Shown here: piece after piece, positions 1-8,433 of the stretch
How the letters are laid out: every line of letters begins with the position of its first letter
Position numbering within the stretch: the first letter of the stretch is position 1
Origin: Poseidonibacter antarcticus
GTDB taxonomy: Bacteria; Campylobacterota; Campylobacteria; Campylobacterales; Arcobacteraceae
Direction: 5' to 3'
DNA: 64,000 nt
NCBI RefSeq assembly: GCF_003667345.1
Contig: NZ_RCWF01000005.1
Location: 1 to 64,000 of the forward strand
Notes under the pieces: generated by a model
What the model was told of the DNA's origin: nothing
Database searches by the model: none
The model's input: only the letters and a program-made list of their open reading frames with translations
Translations under genes and position numbers: made by a program

Positions 1-45
1 ATTATATTCAGTTTATAAAGATTACTTTACAAACTTAAATTACAT

Positions 46-57
46 TGTTAAAGATCA
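46..57 (-). promoter_or_regulatory. boxA-like antitermination element in a stable-RNA leader
   Basis: On the minus strand, about 43 to 54 bases downstream of the -10 at 100-105, the sequence reads TGATCTTTAACA. This closely matches the boxA element (TGCTCTTTAACA) of enterobacterial rRNA leaders, where NusB/NusE load to prevent premature termination. With the consensus promoter upstream it suggests that an rRNA operon begins just left of the window. The rRNA gene itself is not visible, so the assignment is inferred from the leader only. Confidence 0.55.
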
Positions 58-99
58 TCCATTTTTCGTAACACTTGGTGTCACTTAAATTGGACGGGA

Positions 100-128
100 A
101 TTATAGGGGGTTTTATTTGCTTTGTCAA
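100..128 (-). promoter_or_regulatory. Consensus sigma-70 promoter, probably of an rRNA operon
   Basis: The minus strand reads TTGACA (128-123), a 17-base spacer and TATAAT (105-100), a perfect match to the sigma-70 consensus. The discriminator that follows is C-rich (TCCCGTCC), and the region upstream of the -35 is A/T-rich like an UP element. Transcription runs off the left edge through a boxA-like element. Promoter strength and leader make an rRNA operon the likely target. The tRNA promoter at 1230-1258 has nearly the same discriminator. Confidence 0.85.
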
Positions 129-304
129 GGGGATTTGCTAAATGTTCGCTTAAATTTGTTAATTTATGGGTTTTTTATATTTTAGTTAGTTTTATAATAA
201 ATTTGTAGATTCATATTAGAAGTGTAACGATTAGAAAGTTATAATTTTGATATTAGTGTGATTTTGAAATAGTGTTGGAATTTTTAATATGAGGTGTTCA
301 ATTG

Positions 305-325
305 CTATAGGTAATGAGCCTATAG
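305..325 (-). other. Inverted repeat downstream of the 49-residue ORF
   Basis: CTATAGG at 305-311 pairs with CCTATAG at 319-325 around a seven-base loop. It lies 11 bases past the stop codon of the minus-strand ORF at 336-485. No U-tract follows, so intrinsic termination is doubtful. It may be a weak terminator, an mRNA-stabilising hairpin or a protein site. Confidence 0.35.
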
Positions 326-335
326 AATTTAACAA

Positions 336-485
336 TTATTTAGTAGTGTTTTTAAGTACAGTAAGTAATTCAGATGAAAGTATTATTCCTGCTTTACTAC
401 AAGCATCAAATATGTTTTCATTGTTTTGAACAAGTCTTATACAAACTTCTTCTTTTTCTGTTAGTGTTACATCAATTATTGACAT
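336..485 (-). CDS. Hypothetical small protein, 49 residues
   Basis: An ATG at 485 is preceded by a good ribosome site (AAAGGATAATC) and opens a 49-codon frame ending TAA at 336. The product starts MSIIDVTLTEKEEVCIRLVQ and is a soluble, helix-forming, mildly acidic peptide with two cysteines and no membrane segment or signal peptide. I do not recognise the family. It lies between the last tRNA of the cluster and the rrn-type promoter, on the same strand, and could be read from the tRNA transcript. The Shine-Dalgarno and amphipathic composition argue for a real gene. Shortness keeps it uncertain. Confidence 0.5.
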   Translation of the reverse strand: MSIIDVTLTEKEEVCIRLVQNNENIFDACSKAGIILSSELLTVLKNTTK

Positions 486-561
486 GATTATCCTTTATTA
501 TTTTGTTTACATAAAAATAATTATTTAGAGAGGGATAAATTATTACGTTAGTATGTTTTAG

Positions 562-638
<77 letters not shown>

Positions 639-650
639 ATTTGAGAAAGT

Positions 651-699
651 AAAAAAGCCATAAATAGAAAGTCAAAAACTTTTTATTTATGGCTTTTTA
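651..699 (-). terminator. Terminator-like hairpin inside the tRNA cluster
   Basis: AAAAAGCCATAAAT near 652-665 pairs with ATTTATGGCTTTTT near 685-698 around an imperfect centre. The flanks are A-rich on one side and T-rich on the other, so it could terminate in either direction. It separates tRNA-Gly (701-777) from the final tRNA-Arg (562-638). It may be a true terminator with partial readthrough, or a processing hairpin. Confidence 0.65.
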
Positions 700-700
700 A

Positions 701-777
<77 letters not shown>

Positions 778-821
778 AAAAGTATAAATTTTAGTAAACT
801 AAAAGATACTTTAAGTATAAA

Positions 822-906
822 TGGTGCGGATGAAAGGACTTGAACCTTCACGCCGTAAAGCACTAGATCCTAAGTCTAGCGTGTATACCAATTTCACCAC
901 ATCCGC
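822..906 (-). tRNA. tRNA-Leu (anticodon TAG)
   Basis: An 85-base type II tRNA on the minus strand with acceptor GCGGATG, anticodon stem CTAGA/TCTAG around loop CTTAGGA (anticodon TAG), a long variable arm and an encoded CCA. The length and variable arm fit leucine. Confidence 0.97.
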
Positions 907-938
907 ATATATATCTTTTTTCAAAAAAGATTAAAAAG

Positions 939-1015
<77 letters not shown>

Positions 1016-1032
1016 ATTTGTAAATTTTTAAA

Positions 1033-1110
1033 TGGGGTAAGTGACCGGAATCGAACCGGCGACCCTCTGAACCACAACCAGATGCTCTAACCAACTGAGC
1101 TACACCTACC
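1033..1110 (-). tRNA. tRNA-His (anticodon GTG)
   Basis: The minus strand gives a cloverleaf with anticodon loop TTGTGGT (anticodon GTG) and encoded CCA. The acceptor shows the histidine hallmark, an extra G at -1 opposite C73. The end at 1110 includes that G-1. Confidence 0.97.
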
Positions 1111-1120
1111 GTTTATAAAA

Positions 1121-1197
1121 TGGTCGGAGTGAAAGGACTCGAACCTTCGACCCCCTGGTCCCAAACCAGGTGCGCTACCAGGCTGCGCTACACTCCG
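1121..1197 (-). tRNA. tRNA-Pro (anticodon TGG)
   Basis: A 77-base cloverleaf: acceptor CGGAGTG/CACTCCG, anticodon loop TTTGGGA (TGG), encoded CCA. It is the first gene of the cluster, 32 bases downstream of the -10 element at 1230-1235. Confidence 0.97.
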
Positions 1198-1229
1198 AAC
1201 AATTACTCTTCTTATGAAAAGTGGACGGA

Positions 1230-1258
1230 ATTATACAATGTATATTTAATTATGTCAA
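1230..1258 (-). promoter_or_regulatory. Consensus sigma-70 promoter of the tRNA cluster
   Basis: The minus strand reads TTGACA (1258-1253), 17 bases, then TATAAT (1235-1230), a perfect consensus. The discriminator TCCGTCCACTT closely resembles that of the promoter at 100-128. It drives the order Pro-His-Arg-Leu-Gly-Arg. Confidence 0.9.
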
Positions 1259-1270
1259 GAGTAAATGAAA

Positions 1271-1307
1271 GAAAATAGAAAGAATTTTGAAATTTCTTTC
1301 TATTTTC
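1271..1307 (-). terminator. Terminator after thiG
   Basis: GAAAATAGAAAGAA (1271-1284) pairs with TTCTTTCTATTTTC (1294-1307), a perfect 14-bp stem with a nine-base loop. It lies 12 bases past the thiG stop and just upstream of the tRNA promoter. It is pyrimidine-rich on the minus-strand RNA but has no clean U-run. It likely ends the long thiG operon. Confidence 0.6.
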
Positions 1308-1318
1308 TATTTTTTCAT

Positions 1319-2098
1319 CTAAAATTGAATCAATCCATCAACAGGAGATGAAGCTGTCGCATACGGTTTTTTGGGGATTCTTCCTGCTAAATAGCTTAAT
1401 CTTCCTGCAATTGTTGCATATTTAAATGCTTCTGCCATTTGCATTGGATTTTGTGCTTGAGAGATTGCACTATTAGCTAAAATACCCTCAGCACCTAATT
1501 CCATAGCTTTTGCAGCATCACTTGCACAACCTAATCCTGCATCAACTAATACTGGAACTTTTACTGCATCTTTAATAAATGCAATGTTGTATGGATTTTG
1601 AATTCCAAGTCCTGAACCAATTGGTGCAGCTAATGGCATAATTGCATCTGCACCTGCATCTTCAAGTTTTTTTGCAATGATTGGATCATCACTTGTATAA
1701 GCCATAACTGTAAAACCTTCTTTTTTAAGAATTTCACAAGCTTTGATTGTTTCAATTACATCAGGGTATAAAGTTTTTTGTGCGTCACCTATTACTTCAA
1801 GTTTGATAAGATCAATACCTGTAGCCTCTCTCATAAGTCTAAATGTTGTAATAGCTTCTTGGGCTGTAAAACAACCTGCACTATTTGGAAGTAGTTTTAT
1901 ATTTGTATCTTTAAAATATTCTAATAAATTCTCTTCATTTGGGTTTGTTATATTTACTCTTCTAATTGCAACTGTAATTAGTTCACTTCCTGATGCTATT
2001 GTTGCATCTTTTGTTGTTTGAAAGTCTGGGTATTTTCCTGAACCTACTATTAGTCTACTATTAAATTCATATTTACCAACTTTTAACATTTCACTCAT
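1319..2098 (-). CDS. thiG: Thiazole synthase ThiG
   Basis: ThiG condenses 1-deoxy-D-xylulose 5-phosphate with dehydroglycine and ThiS-thiocarboxylate to make the thiazole phosphate of thiamin. The 259 residues form one TIM barrel of normal length. The LIKLEVIGD segment holds the expected Schiff-base lysine (about K99), and [12 protein letters not shown] near the C terminus is typical of the family. It is the last gene of the operon and overlaps cutA by eight bases (ATGAGTGA). thiS, thiF and thiH are not adjacent. The dxr gene, whose substrate is the precursor DXP, lies in the same operon. Confidence 0.96.
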   Translation of the reverse strand: MSEMLKVGKYEFNSRLIVGSGKYPDFQTTKDATIASGSELITVAIRRVNITNPNEENLLEYFKDTNIKLLPNSAGCFTAQEAITTFRLMREATGIDLIKLEVIGDAQKTLYPDVIETIKACEILKKEGFTVMAYTSDDPIIAKKLEDAGADAIMPLAAPIGSGLGIQNPYNIAFIKDAVKVPVLVDAGLGCASDAAKAMELGAEGILANSAISQAQNPMQMAEAFKYATIAGRLSYLAGRIPKKPYATASSPVDGLIQF

Positions 2099-2405
2099 CC
2101 GTATTTTCTCCTATAAATTTTAAATATTTTTTATCTGCATTTGTTATATCAATTTCGATAATTTCAGGCACATCATAACTATGATATTCTTTAATTTTGC
2201 TTTTGATTTTTTCAAAGTTTTCTTTTCTAGTTTTTATACTAATTAGTGTTTCATTATCACAACAAAACTCATTATTCCAATTGTAAAAAGACTCAATTTC
2301 ACTTAATTGCACACAAGCTGCAAGTTTTTCATCAATTAAGATTTTAGCAATATTCTTAGCTTCTATTTTAGAAGCACATGTTGTTTGTATTAGTGTTATA
2401 TGCAT
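2091..2405 (-). CDS. cutA: CutA1 family divalent-cation tolerance protein
   Basis: A 104-residue cytoplasmic protein of the CutA1 family, trimeric PII-like folds linked genetically to copper tolerance but of unclear molecular role. Family marks are visible: EKLAACVQ near 26-33, the Y-x-W motif near 41-43, LISIKTR and [11 protein letters not shown]. The adjacent cysteines in EFCCDNE could bind metal, which is inference. The gene overlaps nnrD upstream and thiG downstream, so translation is probably coupled. Confidence 0.9.
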   Translation of the reverse strand: MHITLIQTTCASKIEAKNIAKILIDEKLAACVQLSEIESFYNWNNEFCCDNETLISIKTRKENFEKIKSKIKEYHSYDVPEIIEIDITNADKKYLKFIGENTDE

Positions 2406-3787
2406 AATCGTCTTACCTCTTCTATTAAATCTGATGGTATTAGTGAAAAATCATTCTTTTTGTAGTTTGCTGCTGCTAAGGCATGAGCTAAACTAGCATT
2501 TATACCTGCATCAATTGGTTTATAACCTTGTGCAAGTAAAGAACCTACTAATCCACTTAAAACATCACCACTTCCACCTTTACTTAAAACTGCTGAACCA
2601 AAAGTATTTATGTATAAATTTTCACCTTGTGAAATTATTACATTTGTTCCTTTTAATAATAAAACTACTTTTGGATATTTAGAACAAAATTTCTCTACAT
2701 ACTTAAATCTATTGTTTTGTAATTCATTTATAGATATATCTGCTATATCACATAATTTTAAAAATGCACAAAACTCTTTTGGATGTGGAGTTAAAACAAT
2801 ATCTTCATCTAAAAAATCTAGTAATAACTCATCATAAAATAAATCTGCATCAACTATTTTTGGAACATTTGTCGATAAAATATCTCTTGCCCAAGCTTTT
2901 TTATATTCTCCAAGACCCATACCAATTGCTATTGCTGTACAATTTTTGCTTAGTGAATTTGTTTGCATAATATGATAAGGTAAATCAAGTTTTTCATTTG
3001 CTAATACGCTTACAATTCCTGCACCAAATCCAAAGGCTGCTTTTGATGCTATTATTCCTGCGCCTACTTTAGAACCTGCTACTACATTTAAATGTCCATA
3101 CGAACCTTTATGTGAATTCTTTTTATTTCTATGTGGTAGTTTTAAATCTTCTTTATCTAAAAGGTATTTATTTGTATTTGTTTCATACACTTCTCTTTGA
3201 ACACCTAAGTTTGCAACTTCTATTTCCCCTACATAATCTTTTGCAATATCAGAAAAAAGTGAAGTTTTAAGTGCACCCATTGTAATAGTCGTATCAGCTT
3301 CATAGGCACAAGTAGTAATTTGTCCTATATTATTTACTCCACTTGGAATATCGCATGCTATTTTATAAGCTTTTATAGAGTTTAGAGTATTTATTATTTC
3401 TTGAGATTGTTTATTTAGGTCTTTATTTAACCCACTTCCAAATAATGCATCGACTATTATGTCACAGTTTATGATTTCAGAAGTGATATTTACACCTAAG
3501 AGTTCTACTCTTTTTAATTGTAGTTTTGCCATTTGTGATTTAACACCAAATGGAATATAAAGTTTTACATCATATTTATTAAATAGTAAACGAGATAAAG
3601 CAATACCATCTGCACCATTATTACCCATTCCACAAACTATTAAAATTGTTGAAGATATATCAAAATGTTTATTGATATATTCATACATAGCTAAACTTGC
3701 ATGTTCCATTAATAAGTCTTCACTTAAGCCAAGTTCTTCGTAACATCTCTTATCTAAAGAAGATACTTCATTAAATATTTTTTGCAT
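2396..3787 (-). CDS. nnrD: Bifunctional NAD(P)HX epimerase/dehydratase
   Basis: This enzyme repairs hydrated NADH and NADPH: the N-terminal YjeF domain epimerises R- and S-NAD(P)HX and the C-terminal ribokinase-like domain dehydrates the S form using ATP or ADP. The epimerase motif GMGNNGADG sits at about 53-61 and the dehydratase motif GGSGDVLSG starts at about 404, with its catalytic aspartate. At 463 residues it is slightly short for the fused form but both domains look intact. It sits between the split permease and cutA. Confidence 0.93.
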   Translation of the reverse strand: MQKIFNEVSSLDKRCYEELGLSEDLLMEHASLAMYEYINKHFDISSTILIVCGMGNNGADGIALSRLLFNKYDVKLYIPFGVKSQMAKLQLKRVELLGVNITSEIINCDIIVDALFGSGLNKDLNKQSQEIINTLNSIKAYKIACDIPSGVNNIGQITTCAYEADTTITMGALKTSLFSDIAKDYVGEIEVANLGVQREVYETNTNKYLLDKEDLKLPHRNKKNSHKGSYGHLNVVAGSKVGAGIIASKAAFGFGAGIVSVLANEKLDLPYHIMQTNSLSKNCTAIAIGMGLGEYKKAWARDILSTNVPKIVDADLFYDELLLDFLDEDIVLTPHPKEFCAFLKLCDIADISINELQNNRFKYVEKFCSKYPKVVLLLKGTNVIISQGENLYINTFGSAVLSKGGSGDVLSGLVGSLLAQGYKPIDAGINASLAHALAAANYKKNDFSLIPSDLIEEVRRLCI

Positions 3788-3795
3788 AAAAAGTC

Positions 3796-4311
3796 CTATT
3801 TTATTTTTTTATTTAAAGCCTCTATAAATATACCTTGAACAACTGCCCCAATTATTATATAAATGAAAAGAATCATTGTAAAAAGTACTCCGAAATAATC
3901 AATCATTATAGGAATAAATGGTATTTTTATAGCCCTTGTATACATAAAAGTTGCAAGTAAACCATCTTTTAATCCATTTTCTTTTAATTGTTTAAGCATT
4001 GGATACCAAACATACATTGGTCCAGGACTTAAAATTCCTCCTAATAAGGCATAAAACCAAGCTTTAAATCCACTATCTTTCCCAAAATGTTTCATAATAG
4101 ATTTTGGTTTGAAAAAATAGTTTATCAAAGTTGTAATAACAATAATCATTACAAAAATAGGTAAAAGCTTTAATAATACTTCATAACTTTTACTAAGTGA
4201 TAAACTAGAATTTTGTCTATCAAATAAAAAAATTATTATAGAAATAATTATAACGGAAAAAAGAAATTTAAGACCTTTAAACTCTATTTTATTACTCTTC
4301 TTTTTATTCAT
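3796..4311 (-). CDS. Permease, second half (ArsP/YraQ-like family)
   Basis: A 171-residue membrane protein with about five hydrophobic segments and the family motif GGILSPGPMYVWYPMLKQL near the middle. It resembles the C-terminal module of ArsP_1/DUF318 permeases, whose substrates include organoarsenicals in ArsP and are unknown in most others. I chose ATG at 4311 because it overlaps the upstream stop as ATGA; a TTG at 4323 is the alternative. Together with the gene upstream it would make one full permease in two polypeptides. A gradual split or a sequencing error cannot be excluded. Confidence 0.75.
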   Translation of the reverse strand: MNKKKSNKIEFKGLKFLFSVIIISIIIFLFDRQNSSLSLSKSYEVLLKLLPIFVMIIVITTLINYFFKPKSIMKHFGKDSGFKAWFYALLGGILSPGPMYVWYPMLKQLKENGLKDGLLATFMYTRAIKIPFIPIMIDYFGVLFTMILFIYIIIGAVVQGIFIEALNKKIK

Positions 4312-4727
4312 GATTGAATCCAATTTACAGTAGCAACAGTAGAAATAGAGATTATAAGAGTTGAGATGAAAGCAAATAGAGTTCTATAAAAAGTAAATCT
4401 TGCACCAAATACTTCAACCTCAGCAGGAAGTTGAACAAAACCTAGTGTTACCCAAGATAAAATAAAAGCAGTAACGGCATACAAGGATACGCCTGAATCT
4501 GTTAATTCTCCACCTAAAATATATGAAATCATTGGATTTCCAGTTAATACAGCACCCATTGAAGTTCCAATTATACTATCAACAAAATTATTAGATATAA
4601 AAATAGAAGATAGCATTTCATTTGTTACATAAGTATCAAAGATACCAAGGAGTAGGATTATTCCCAAAATCATAGGAAGCATTGAGAATAAACCAACTAT
4701 AGCTTTTTTAAATGCGTCTTTAATCAT
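4308..4727 (-). CDS. Permease, first half (ArsP/YraQ-like family)
   Basis: A 139-residue protein with about four membrane segments. GTSMGAVLTGNPMISYILGG and the segment ending WVTLGFVQLPAE match the N-terminal repeat of ArsP_1/DUF318 permeases, in which a glycine/proline-rich re-entrant motif occurs once in each half. Its stop is shared with the start of the next gene by an ATGA overlap, so the halves are presumably made together and form a heteromer. The substrate is unknown. Confidence 0.72.
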   Translation of the reverse strand: MIKDAFKKAIVGLFSMLPMILGIILLLGIFDTYVTNEMLSSIFISNNFVDSIIGTSMGAVLTGNPMISYILGGELTDSGVSLYAVTAFILSWVTLGFVQLPAEVEVFGARFTFYRTLFAFISTLIISISTVATVNWIQS

Positions 4728-4737
4728 AAGAACTCAT

Positions 4738-5121
4738 TTACTTTCTAAATTTCCAACCATCACCTTGTAAAATAGTGATAATCTTTTCTTTTACATCACC
4801 TTGCAGTTCAATCCATTCATCTTTGATTGCACCTCCACAAGCTAGTTTTTTCTTTAGTAATTTAAGTACTTCTTTTTTATCTTCTACACTTAAAGAAAAT
4901 CTACCTACTAAAGTAACTGGTTTACCTTTTCTTTTTTCATAAGTAAATATTAATTGGTGTTGTTCTTTTGGCAAAATCTCATTTTTATTAAAAGTACTTG
5001 GAGCTGTTGGTTTATTGTTTTTATTATTCTTATAACTAGGCTTTTGTTTTTTTGGCTTTTCATCATATTTTGATGTATCGTGATTATCTCCATCAAGTTT
5101 TGCACCCATTTCAAATATCAT
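4738..5121 (-). CDS. SUI1/eIF1-like translation factor (YciH family)
   Basis: The C-terminal 75 residues form the SUI1 fold, shown by KRKGKPVTLVGRFSL, KKLACGGAIKDEWIELQGD and the terminal GDGWKFRK. The N-terminal 50 residues are lysine- and asparagine-rich and probably disordered. Bacterial YciH proteins bind the 30S subunit and are thought to influence start-codon fidelity, which is less settled than for eIF1. ATG at 5121 is supported by AGGA six bases upstream. The gene follows tsaD without a gap. Confidence 0.88.
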   Translation of the reverse strand: MIFEMGAKLDGDNHDTSKYDEKPKKQKPSYKNNKNNKPTAPSTFNKNEILPKEQHQLIFTYEKRKGKPVTLVGRFSLSVEDKKEVLKLLKKKLACGGAIKDEWIELQGDVKEKIITILQGDGWKFRK

Positions 5122-6123
5122 TTAGAATCCTTTTAATCTAGATTTTACATCAATATCATCTACTTCAATAAAATCATTTATTTTATATTGTTCAACTGCA
5201 ACACGACCTATCATTGCTGAGTTATCACTACAGTATTTTAATTGACTTAGATATAAAGCTGTTCCATTCTTTTGACATAAGTCTTCTATTTGAGTTCGCA
5301 AGTGAATATTTGCACTTGCACCTCCAACTATTGCAAAATTTGTTGGTACTTTTTTCTTAAATAGTTTTTTTGTTTTTTGCATAATATGTGCAACTGCTGT
5401 TTTTTGAAAAGATGCACAAATATCATACTTATCTTGAAGTTCTATTGTTCCATCTTCTTTAGTACATTTTTCTATTAAAAGTCTTACTGCATTTTTAAGT
5501 CCTGAAAAAGAAAACTCAATATTTGGACTTTGTCTTAAAGGAATTGGTAATTCAAATCTATTTTCATCACCTTTTAATCCATATTCTTGAACAACTGGAC
5601 CACCTGGATAACCAAGTCCTAACATTTTTGATACTTTATCAAAGCTTTCTCCAAAACTATCATCCATAGTACTTGCTATTAGATTCATTTCATTTAAAGA
5701 ATTTGCTTCAATTATTTGAGTGTGTCCACCTGAAACTAAAAGAATTGTAATAGGTAAAACTTCTTCTTTTTCTATAAATAGTGAATAAATATGACCTTTT
5801 AAGTGATTTACAGAAATCAAAGGAAGATCTAAAGCAATACTTAAAGCTTTTGCCATAGTTACACCTTCTGTTAAAGTTACTGATAATCCAGGTGCAGATG
5901 TAACTGCTATTGCTTTAAGTTTAGGGAAATACTCTACACACTCTTCAAGTATTTTAGGTAAGGCTTCTATATGAAGTCTTGCAGCTAATTCAGGAACTAC
6001 TCCACCATATATACTATGTTGTAATTCTTGAGATATTTTTTTATGATAAATAAGTTCTAAAGTTTCTATATTTGTTATTGCAATTGAGCTATCATCGCAT
6101 GAGCTTTCTATACTTAAAATCAT
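5122..6123 (-). CDS. tsaD: tRNA N6-adenosine threonylcarbamoyltransferase TsaD
   Basis: TsaD, with TsaB and TsaE, transfers the threonylcarbamoyl group onto A37 of tRNAs reading ANN codons. The N terminus [13 protein letters not shown], the metal-binding HxxxH in [14 protein letters not shown] and the late [10 protein letters not shown] motif are all present. The ATG at 6123 overlaps the stop of the upstream hydrolase as ATGA, so I prefer it (333 residues) to the in-frame TTG at 6135. tsaB and tsaE are not nearby. Essential in most bacteria. Confidence 0.96.
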   Translation of the reverse strand: MILSIESSCDDSSIAITNIETLELIYHKKISQELQHSIYGGVVPELAARLHIEALPKILEECVEYFPKLKAIAVTSAPGLSVTLTEGVTMAKALSIALDLPLISVNHLKGHIYSLFIEKEEVLPITILLVSGGHTQIIEANSLNEMNLIASTMDDSFGESFDKVSKMLGLGYPGGPVVQEYGLKGDENRFELPIPLRQSPNIEFSFSGLKNAVRLLIEKCTKEDGTIELQDKYDICASFQKTAVAHIMQKTKKLFKKKVPTNFAIVGGASANIHLRTQIEDLCQKNGTALYLSQLKYCSDNSAMIGRVAVEQYKINDFIEVDDIDVKSRLKGF

Positions 6124-6650
6124 TTTGTCAACCAATCTAATGCAAAATCAATTGAACCAAAACCAGAATTGGCATTTATATGTCCTGCATTTCTTAGAAC
6201 ATTAATCTCAACATTTAATTTTTCTTTTAAATCAAGAGCTTCATCTTCACTCATATATGGGTCATTTGTTGAAGCAATCATCATCACTTCTTTTGCTTTT
6301 AAATCTTTTACAATTGGATAAGGATAAAAAGTACTTGCAGCTTCTACAACTCTATTTCTACTTACAGGTGCTACTAACATTAACTTTTCCAAAGAAATAT
6401 CTAATTGCTCACAAGAATGAAACCATAATACATTTGCAAGTGAATGACAAACTACAATATCTGGTTGAAAATGCTTAATTTCTTTTTTTAAGTATTCTTT
6501 CCATTCTTTTAACTGTGGATTATCTCTAGAAGGAAAAGATGGAAAAGATACTTCATAATGTTGAGAAATTAATTCTCCTGCCAATTTAGCTTGCCAATGA
6601 GGATAATCACTTCCTCCTAATCCATGTAATATTAAAACTTTTTTATTCAA
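6120..6650 (-). CDS. RBBP9/YdeN-like alpha/beta hydrolase
   Basis: A small serine-hydrolase fold protein with [11 protein letters not shown] near the start, nucleophile motif CHSLAN (serine in a C-H-S-L context where most relatives have G-H-S-L), DP in TNDPYMS and the catalytic histidine in [10 protein letters not shown]. This pattern marks the RBBP9/YdeN group of short hydrolases, whose substrates are mostly unknown. The longest frame starts inside the upstream gene. A TTG at 6650 with AAAGAGAG upstream begins just after that gene stops and gives 176 residues, so I chose it. It overlaps tsaD by four bases. Confidence 0.8.
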   Translation of the reverse strand: MNKKVLILHGLGGSDYPHWQAKLAGELISQHYEVSFPSFPSRDNPQLKEWKEYLKKEIKHFQPDIVVCHSLANVLWFHSCEQLDISLEKLMLVAPVSRNRVVEAASTFYPYPIVKDLKAKEVMMIASTNDPYMSEDEALDLKEKLNVEINVLRNAGHINANSGFGSIDFALDWLTK

Positions 6651-6663
6651 AATTAAACTCTCT

Positions 6664-7086
6664 TTATATATTTCTAACACATCTAACATATTTATTTTTA
6701 TGTCTACTATCAAAATATGCTGTACCACTTACAAAGTGCATATAATCAGCATAAAACCATAACGTTCTCCAATGAGATTCTTCTGCCCAATATCCATCTG
6801 GTACATTATATTTAAAGGCCCTATTAATATAGTTTTTAAGGTTTTTTTTATCTACAATTAATTTAAACTCTTCAATTTTAGGAATTCTCCAATCTGAATA
6901 TCCAATAAAGTTCAATTCTTCACAATAAGTTATTGCATCAGCATGAGTTTTTAATACTTTTAATACAGAAATATCATCAACCCACATAAGTTTAGCATTA
7001 GTATCAACAACAACTTTTGAGCTTTTTCTATATATTTGTGCATCTAATAAAGATACAAAAATAAGAAATAGAATTAAATACTTCAT
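6664..7086 (-). CDS. DUF1566 (Lcl-type) secreted protein
   Basis: 140 residues beginning with a signal peptide (MKYLILFLIFVSLLDA). The mature part carries DUF1566 marks: LMWVDD, GYSDWRIPKIEEF, WAEESHW and the closing YVRCVRNI. Such domains are common in Campylobacterota exported proteins and are related to C-type-lectin-like folds, but no function is established. The gene overlaps by one base the small membrane protein upstream. Confidence 0.75.
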   Translation of the reverse strand: MKYLILFLIFVSLLDAQIYRKSSKVVVDTNAKLMWVDDISVLKVLKTHADAITYCEELNFIGYSDWRIPKIEEFKLIVDKKNLKNYINRAFKYNVPDGYWAEESHWRTLWFYADYMHFVSGTAYFDSRHKNKYVRCVRNI

Positions 7087-7376
7087 TATTTATCCTTTTT
7101 TATCTCACTTATTTCAAATTTTCCTTTTTCCAACATTGAAGTTGCACTTTCATCAAGAAGTTCTACATTTACTTTGTAACCTGTTTTATATACTAAACCT
7201 ACTAATTTTTTTATAGGTTCTTTTTCTTTTTGGCGTATAGTTGTATGTTTTTTCCACTCTTCAAGTTTTTCTTCATATACTTCAACTACTTCTTTTTCAA
7301 ACTTATTTCTTGAATAAATTAAATAAACAACTAAAATAAGAAGTATTCCAAAAGGAACTAATAAATCAAGACTCAC
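7086..7376 (-). CDS. Hypothetical single-pass membrane protein
   Basis: A 96-residue protein with one N-terminal membrane segment (about 6-22, LLVPFGILLILVVYLIYS) followed by a charged, lysine/glutamate-rich cytoplasmic tail. It starts at GTG 7376 and overlaps the end of dxr by 11 bases. I do not recognise a family. Position between dxr and an exported DUF1566 protein suggests an envelope role, which is inference. Confidence 0.6.
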   Translation of the reverse strand: MSLDLLVPFGILLILVVYLIYSRNKFEKEVVEVYEEKLEEWKKHTTIRQKEKEPIKKLVGLVYKTGYKVNVELLDESATSMLEKGKFEISEIKKDK

Positions 7377-8433
7377 AGTATGCTCTTACTTCTTTATCAA
7401 TTGCAAAAATATCATCTAATGTATTTATTTTTACATTGTTAAATTTATTTAATGCATCTAATGATTTTTTTGAAATATCTAAAAAGCCAATTTGTGAGTT
7501 TAAAAACTTAGAAACACCAACTTCATTTGCTGCATTTAAAACAACACCTAAATCAAGATTATTTATTATCTCATCTTTTGCTTCCCAAATTGGATAACGT
7601 GAAGTTTCAATTTTTTTAAATTCTAAAGAACCTGCTTTGATTAAATCAACTGGTTCTAAAATAGAAGTGTCTACTTTACCTAAAATCGCATAAGCAATTG
7701 GAAGTTGCATAGAAGTATTTGCCATATGTGCTGTTGTACTTCCATCTTTGAAATTAACCATTGCGTGAATTAAAGATTTTGTCTCAATAATTGCATCTAG
7801 TTTTCGTATATCAAATAACCAAGCAGCTTCCATAAGCTCAAATATTTTATTTGTCATAGTAGCACTATCAATTGTGATTTTATTTCCCATTGACCAATTT
7901 GGGTGATTTAGTGCTTCTTTTATAGAAACATTTTTGAGTTCATCAAGTGGATAATCTCTAAAAGGACCACCACTTGCTGTTATTGTCATAGAATCAATAG
8001 CTTTATCTTGAAGTAAATACCATAAACCAAAATGCTCAGAATCAATTGGACTAAGATTAGTATAATCAATAAACTTACCAGCAGCTACAAGAGATTCTTT
8101 ATTTGCAAGTGCTAATTTTTTTCCACATTCAATTGCTTTAAGTGTTGGTTTTAATCCTAAGAATCCAACTAATGAATTTACAACAGTTTGACTTTTAGAA
8201 TTTTCAATTGCATTTAGTATTTCATTTTCACCAAAAGATACATCACTATGATTTACTTTTGTAATATCTTCTTTATTTGCAATTACTACTTTTTTTGGTT
8301 TAAACTCTTCAATTTGTTTATTTAACAATTTTATGTTTTTACCAGCTACTAGAACTTCAACATCTAAATTGAATTTTCTAGCAATATTTAAAGTATTTAC
8401 TCCAATTGAACCTGTAGAACCTAGAATAATCAT
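7366..8433 (-). CDS. dxr: 1-deoxy-D-xylulose 5-phosphate reductoisomerase
   Basis: Dxr makes 2-C-methyl-D-erythritol 4-phosphate, the first committed step of the non-mevalonate isoprenoid pathway. The NADPH motif ILGSTGSIGVNTL is at the N terminus; PIDSEHFGLW (metal site), ASGGPFRDYP and HPNWSMGNKITIDSATM follow in order. At 355 residues it is somewhat shorter than the E. coli enzyme. ATG at 8433 overlaps the cdsA stop as ATGA, the usual cdsA-dxr pairing. Confidence 0.97.
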   Translation of the reverse strand: MIILGSTGSIGVNTLNIARKFNLDVEVLVAGKNIKLLNKQIEEFKPKKVVIANKEDITKVNHSDVSFGENEILNAIENSKSQTVVNSLVGFLGLKPTLKAIECGKKLALANKESLVAAGKFIDYTNLSPIDSEHFGLWYLLQDKAIDSMTITASGGPFRDYPLDELKNVSIKEALNHPNWSMGNKITIDSATMTNKIFELMEAAWLFDIRKLDAIIETKSLIHAMVNFKDGSTTAHMANTSMQLPIAYAILGKVDTSILEPVDLIKAGSLEFKKIETSRYPIWEAKDEIINNLDLGVVLNAANEVGVSKFLNSQIGFLDISKKSLDALNKFNNVKINTLDDIFAIDKEVRAYCES

